This document shows positions 5,108 to 6,871 of a DNA stretch of 6,871 nt, one piece after another. The position numbers were made by a program, and so were the translations under genes. The stretch is from contig CAKUKT010000144.1 of assembly GCA_934663655.1 (NCBI GenBank), positions 1-6,871 of the forward strand, read 5' to 3'. This DNA comes from an uncultured Victivallaceae bacterium. Lineage in GTDB: Bacteria > Verrucomicrobiota > Lentisphaeria > Victivallales > Victivallaceae. The notes below the pieces were generated by a model. That model searched no databases. It saw nothing but the letters and a program-made list of their open reading frames with translations, and was not told the origin of the DNA. The stretch's first letter is position 1, and every line of letters starts with the position of its first letter.

Positions 5108-6439
5108 TCAATAGAGCGCCGCCGCCGTCGCCGCGGCCTCGGCGAGAACCTGCGGCAACGGAACCTGATTGCGCCGCGCCGCTTCCAGGCACGAGGAAAA
5201 TTCCGGTTTTACCGCCACCACCCGTCCGTTCAGACGACCGATCTTGAAGGTCAGCGTGCCGAAGCGGCCGGCAATATCCCGGTATTCCCGGTCAAGAATC
5301 CGGCGTTCCACCCGATGAAAACGAACTCCGAAGCTGCCGCTCTCCCGGAGTACCAGTTCGATACAGCGCTCCCGGGCGCTCTCATCAACCAGCAGACAGA
5401 GTTTCACTCCGGGACGGGATTTTTTCATTACCAGCGCTTCACACCAGACGTCCGCTGCTCCGGCGGCAAGCAGCTGTTCCTGCAGGGCGCCGAGCCGTTC
5501 GCCGGTGGTATCATCGAGATTGCAGGAAAGTTCGGTCATCTCCGGAACCGCGCCGGAGCCCTCCCAGAGCGAAGCCCGCAACAGATTCGGCGTCGACTGC
5601 AGTTCGCGCGTCCCGAAAGCCGCCGCGCTGCCGAGCAGCCGTCCCGGACCGGCGGGAACGCGCGGCCAGTAGCCGAGCAGCGCCGCTCCGGTCGGAGTCA
5701 GCAGTTCGCCCGGTTCCGTTCCGGCGTAAACCTCCAGACCGGTCATGCCGATCACCTCCAGCGTCGCCGGTGCCGGTACCGGCAATATTCCGTGGGCGCA
5801 CTTCACCGTACCGAAACCGGTCGGAAGCGGCGGAACCGCCACTCCAGTGGCGCCGAGCCGGTGGTAAAGCCAGACACTGCCGACGATGTCAATCAGCGAA
5901 TCCACCGCGCCGACCTCGTGAAACGCCACCTCGTCGGCAGGAACATTGTGTACCCGGCCCTCCGCTTCGGCCAGCAGCGAGAACACCCCGACCGCATCTT
6001 TCCTGACCGCGTCGGGCAACGGCGAATTTTCGATCAAGGTCCGGATTTCGGCGAAGTGGTGATGGTCGTGATGATGGTGGCTCCCCGCCGTCGGGACCGG
6101 ATGTTCCGGGGGGCGGAGACGGTCGGAATGAACGTGGGCTTCCTCATGATCGTGATGATCGTGATGATCGTGATGATCGTGGGAGCCGCCCGGATCGTCG
6201 TGAAGCTGATGGTGGTGGTGATCATGGTGATCGTGCGGATCATCGGGCGCGTGCACCCGGAGCCGGCGGCCGGAGATGCCGTGGGAAACCCAACTGGTCG
6301 ACTCCAGGGAGAAATGTCCCGGAATCAATTGTTCGAGCATCGCCGTCAATTCCTGCTCGCCGCCGTCCAGCGCCAGCAGCGCCCCGAGAATCATGTCGCC
6401 GGAGGCCCCTCCGGTTGAATCAAATCGCAGATAACGCAT
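5108..6439 (-). CDS. larC: LarC, nickel-pincer cofactor biosynthesis protein with His-rich insert
   Basis: LarC (DUF111 family) is the CTP-dependent cyclometallase that inserts nickel into the pyridinium dithiocarboxylate precursor of the cofactor of LarA-type racemases and epimerases. The 443-residue product starts MRYLRFDSTGGASGDMILGA, the family N-terminus (usually FDxxxGxSGDM). It has FHEVGAVDSLIDIVG (173-187), ELLTPTGAALL (245-255), SCNLDDTTGERL (305-316) in the C-terminal domain, MKKSRPG (338-344) and VKPEF (410-414). The N- and C-terminal domains (LarC1 and LarC2) are in one frame, unlike Lactiplantibacillus plantarum, where a programmed frameshift joins them. Between residues 63 and 128 lies an insert with 27 histidines and many aspartates, a plausible nickel store. 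GGGAG lies 7 nt before the ATG. No larA, larB or larE is in view, so the client enzyme is unknown. It is transcribed divergently from the lactonase gene. Confidence 0.93.
   Translation of the reverse strand: MRYLRFDSTGGASGDMILGALLALDGGEQELTAMLEQLIPGHFSLESTSWVSHGISGRRLRVHAPDDPHDHHDHHHHQLHDDPGGSHDHHDHHDHHDHEEAHVHSDRLRPPEHPVPTAGSHHHHDHHHFAEIRTLIENSPLPDAVRKDAVGVFSLLAEAEGRVHNVPADEVAFHEVGAVDSLIDIVGSVWLYHRLGATGVAVPPLPTGFGTVKCAHGILPVPAPATLEVIGMTGLEVYAGTEPGELLTPTGAALLGYWPRVPAGPGRLLGSAAAFGTRELQSTPNLLRASLWEGSGAVPEMTELSCNLDDTTGERLGALQEQLLAAGAADVWCEALVMKKSRPGVKLCLLVDESARERCIELVLRESGSFGVRFHRVERRILDREYRDIAGRFGTLTFKIGRLNGRVVAVKPEFSSCLEAARRNQVPLPQVLAEAAATAAALY
6146..6181 (-). repeat. Four perfect 9-bp tandem repeats encoding His-Asp-His
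   Basis: ATGATCGTG on the plus strand (CACGATCAT in the coding sense) occurs four times without change. It encodes four HDH units at LarC residues 87-98. It lies within the larger His-rich tract (6056-6253). The exact DNA identity, not just protein similarity, indicates recent repeat expansion, probably by slippage. The 9-bp unit keeps the frame when copy number changes. Confidence 0.9.
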
Positions 6440-6482
6440 GATTACTCTCCCGCCTTTCTATTTGTCAATCCCTTCCGGACGC

Positions 6483-6511
6483 TTGAAAAAAAACGATGCC
6501 GGAGTTACAGT
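6483..6511 (+). promoter_or_regulatory. Candidate sigma-70-type promoter of the lactonase-family gene
   Basis: TTGAAA (6483-6488, five of six -35 bases) and TACAGT (6506-6511, four of six -10 bases) are separated by the ideal 17 bp. Transcription would begin about 6518, giving a leader of roughly 34 nt before the ATG at 6552. It lies in the 112-nt divergent gap shared with larC. I found no equally good promoter facing larC. Confidence 0.55.
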
Positions 6512-6537
6512 AAAAACCAATCCTAAAAACAACTTTC

Positions 6538-6542
6538 AGGGA
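6538..6542 (+). promoter_or_regulatory. Ribosome binding site of the lactonase-family gene
   Basis: AGGGA, 9 nt upstream of ATG 6552. It supports this start for a gene whose 3' end lies outside the window. Confidence 0.6.
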
Positions 6543-6551
6543 ACAACCATC

Positions 6552-6871
6552 ATGTCCATATTTTACATCACCGCCTGGGGGCACGGCCCCGACTGCGGAA
6601 TCTACCGCTGCGAAATCGATCACCGGGGCCGGGTGCTTCCGGTCGGTTTCAACCGACTGCGCGGGGCCGGTTACCTCGCCTGGTCCATCGACCGCCGGAC
6701 CATCTACGCCACCGCTCTTGCCGATGAGACGGCGGGCGCGGTGGCCGCGTTCGCGGTCGGCGGCGGCGGCGAACTGCGCCCGCTCGGGACACTTCCCTCG
6801 TCCGGTCGTTCCTGCTGTCATCTCGCAGCGGCTCCCGGGGGGAGGTTCCTCTACGCGGCGAACTATGCGAC
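6552..6871 (+). CDS. Lactonase-family beta-propeller protein, N-terminal part (runs off right edge)
   Basis: This frame opens at ATG 6552 and has no stop to the window end, giving 106 complete codons. It starts MSIFYITAWGHGPDCGIYRC and has alternating beta-blade segments: GIYRCEID, GYLAWSIDRRTIYATAL and GAVAAFAVGGGGELRPLG. It ends in CCHLAAAPGGRFLYAANYAT. The last segment corresponds to the CHL-x-x-x-P-x-GRFL-x-x-ANY motif of the seven-bladed lactonase family (PF10282), which includes YbhE-type 6-phosphogluconolactonase. Members hydrolyse 6-phosphogluconolactone or related sugar lactones; many remain uncharacterised, so the substrate is open. There is no clear signal peptide, so it is probably cytoplasmic. 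Full members are about 330-370 residues, so roughly a third is seen. It diverges from larC, with a good promoter and ribosome binding site upstream. The run of glycines at 70-73 is a loop between blades. Confidence 0.82.
   Translation, partial: MSIFYITAWGHGPDCGIYRCEIDHRGRVLPVGFNRLRGAGYLAWSIDRRTIYATALADETAGAVAAFAVGGGGELRPLGTLPSSGRSCCHLAAAPGGRFLYAANYA

Noticed and set aside
6146..6181. Short tandem repeats as a possible CRISPR or iteron array
   Set aside because: Units are 9 bp with no spacers, in frame within larC, and encode a His-Asp-His repeat; the coding explanation is sufficient.
5315..6418. Plus-strand open frame of 367 codons opposite larC, with hydrophobic Met/Ile/Val repeats that look like a membrane segment
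   Set aside because: The repeats (MIVMIV-type) are just the reverse reading of the His-Asp codons of LarC; the frame ends within larC and has no ribosome binding site of note.
6463..6468. Perfect TTGACA on the minus strand upstream of larC
   Set aside because: A -10 at normal spacing would fall at the larC start codon itself and reads GTAATC, a poor match; it would leave no ribosome binding site in the transcript.

Overview
The window is 6.9 kb of GC-rich, densely coded bacterial DNA. It is mostly core housekeeping sequence: six complete minus-strand genes I recognise with high confidence, a complete larC, a partial pta at the left edge and a partial plus-strand gene at the right edge. Purine-rich ribosome binding sites precede most genes. 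GC-rich coding with AT-rich promoter gaps, a four-cysteine adenylate kinase LID, LarC, and a beta-propeller lactonase would fit a GC-rich anaerobe or facultative anaerobe, possibly of the PVC group (Lentisphaerae/Victivallis-like). That placement is a guess from gene content and style, not from any search.

Layout, following minus-strand transcription from right to left. larC (6439-5108) encodes a nickel-pincer-cofactor enzyme with a very histidine-rich insert. An AT-rich gap holds a candidate promoter for an HU/IHF-family DNA-binding protein (4987-4688). A short gap with a strong RNA-sense hairpin leads into a compact run: hisS (4605-3307), adk (3304-2654), map (2647-1877) and infA (1895-1677, GTG start, overlapping map). 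Gaps within the run are only 2 and 6 nt, so it is almost certainly one transcript. A 266-nt non-coding gap with two inverted repeats follows. Then come ackA (1410-208) and pta (from 174 past the left edge), which form the acetyl-CoA/acetyl-phosphate/acetate module. On the plus strand, diverging from larC, a lactonase-family gene begins at 6552 behind a good sigma-70-like promoter and runs off the right edge.

The genes serve protein synthesis (HisRS, IF-1, methionine aminopeptidase), adenylate balance (Adk), fermentative ATP production (AckA-Pta), chromosome architecture (HU) and metal-cofactor biosynthesis (LarC). I see no mobile element, CRISPR array, tRNA, rRNA or defence system, and nothing that amounts to an undescribed multi-gene system. 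The points most worth a second look are the adk-map-infA block sitting behind hisS with no ribosomal-protein genes around it, the His-rich tandem-repeat insert in LarC, and the hairpins in the HU-hisS and infA-ackA gaps.
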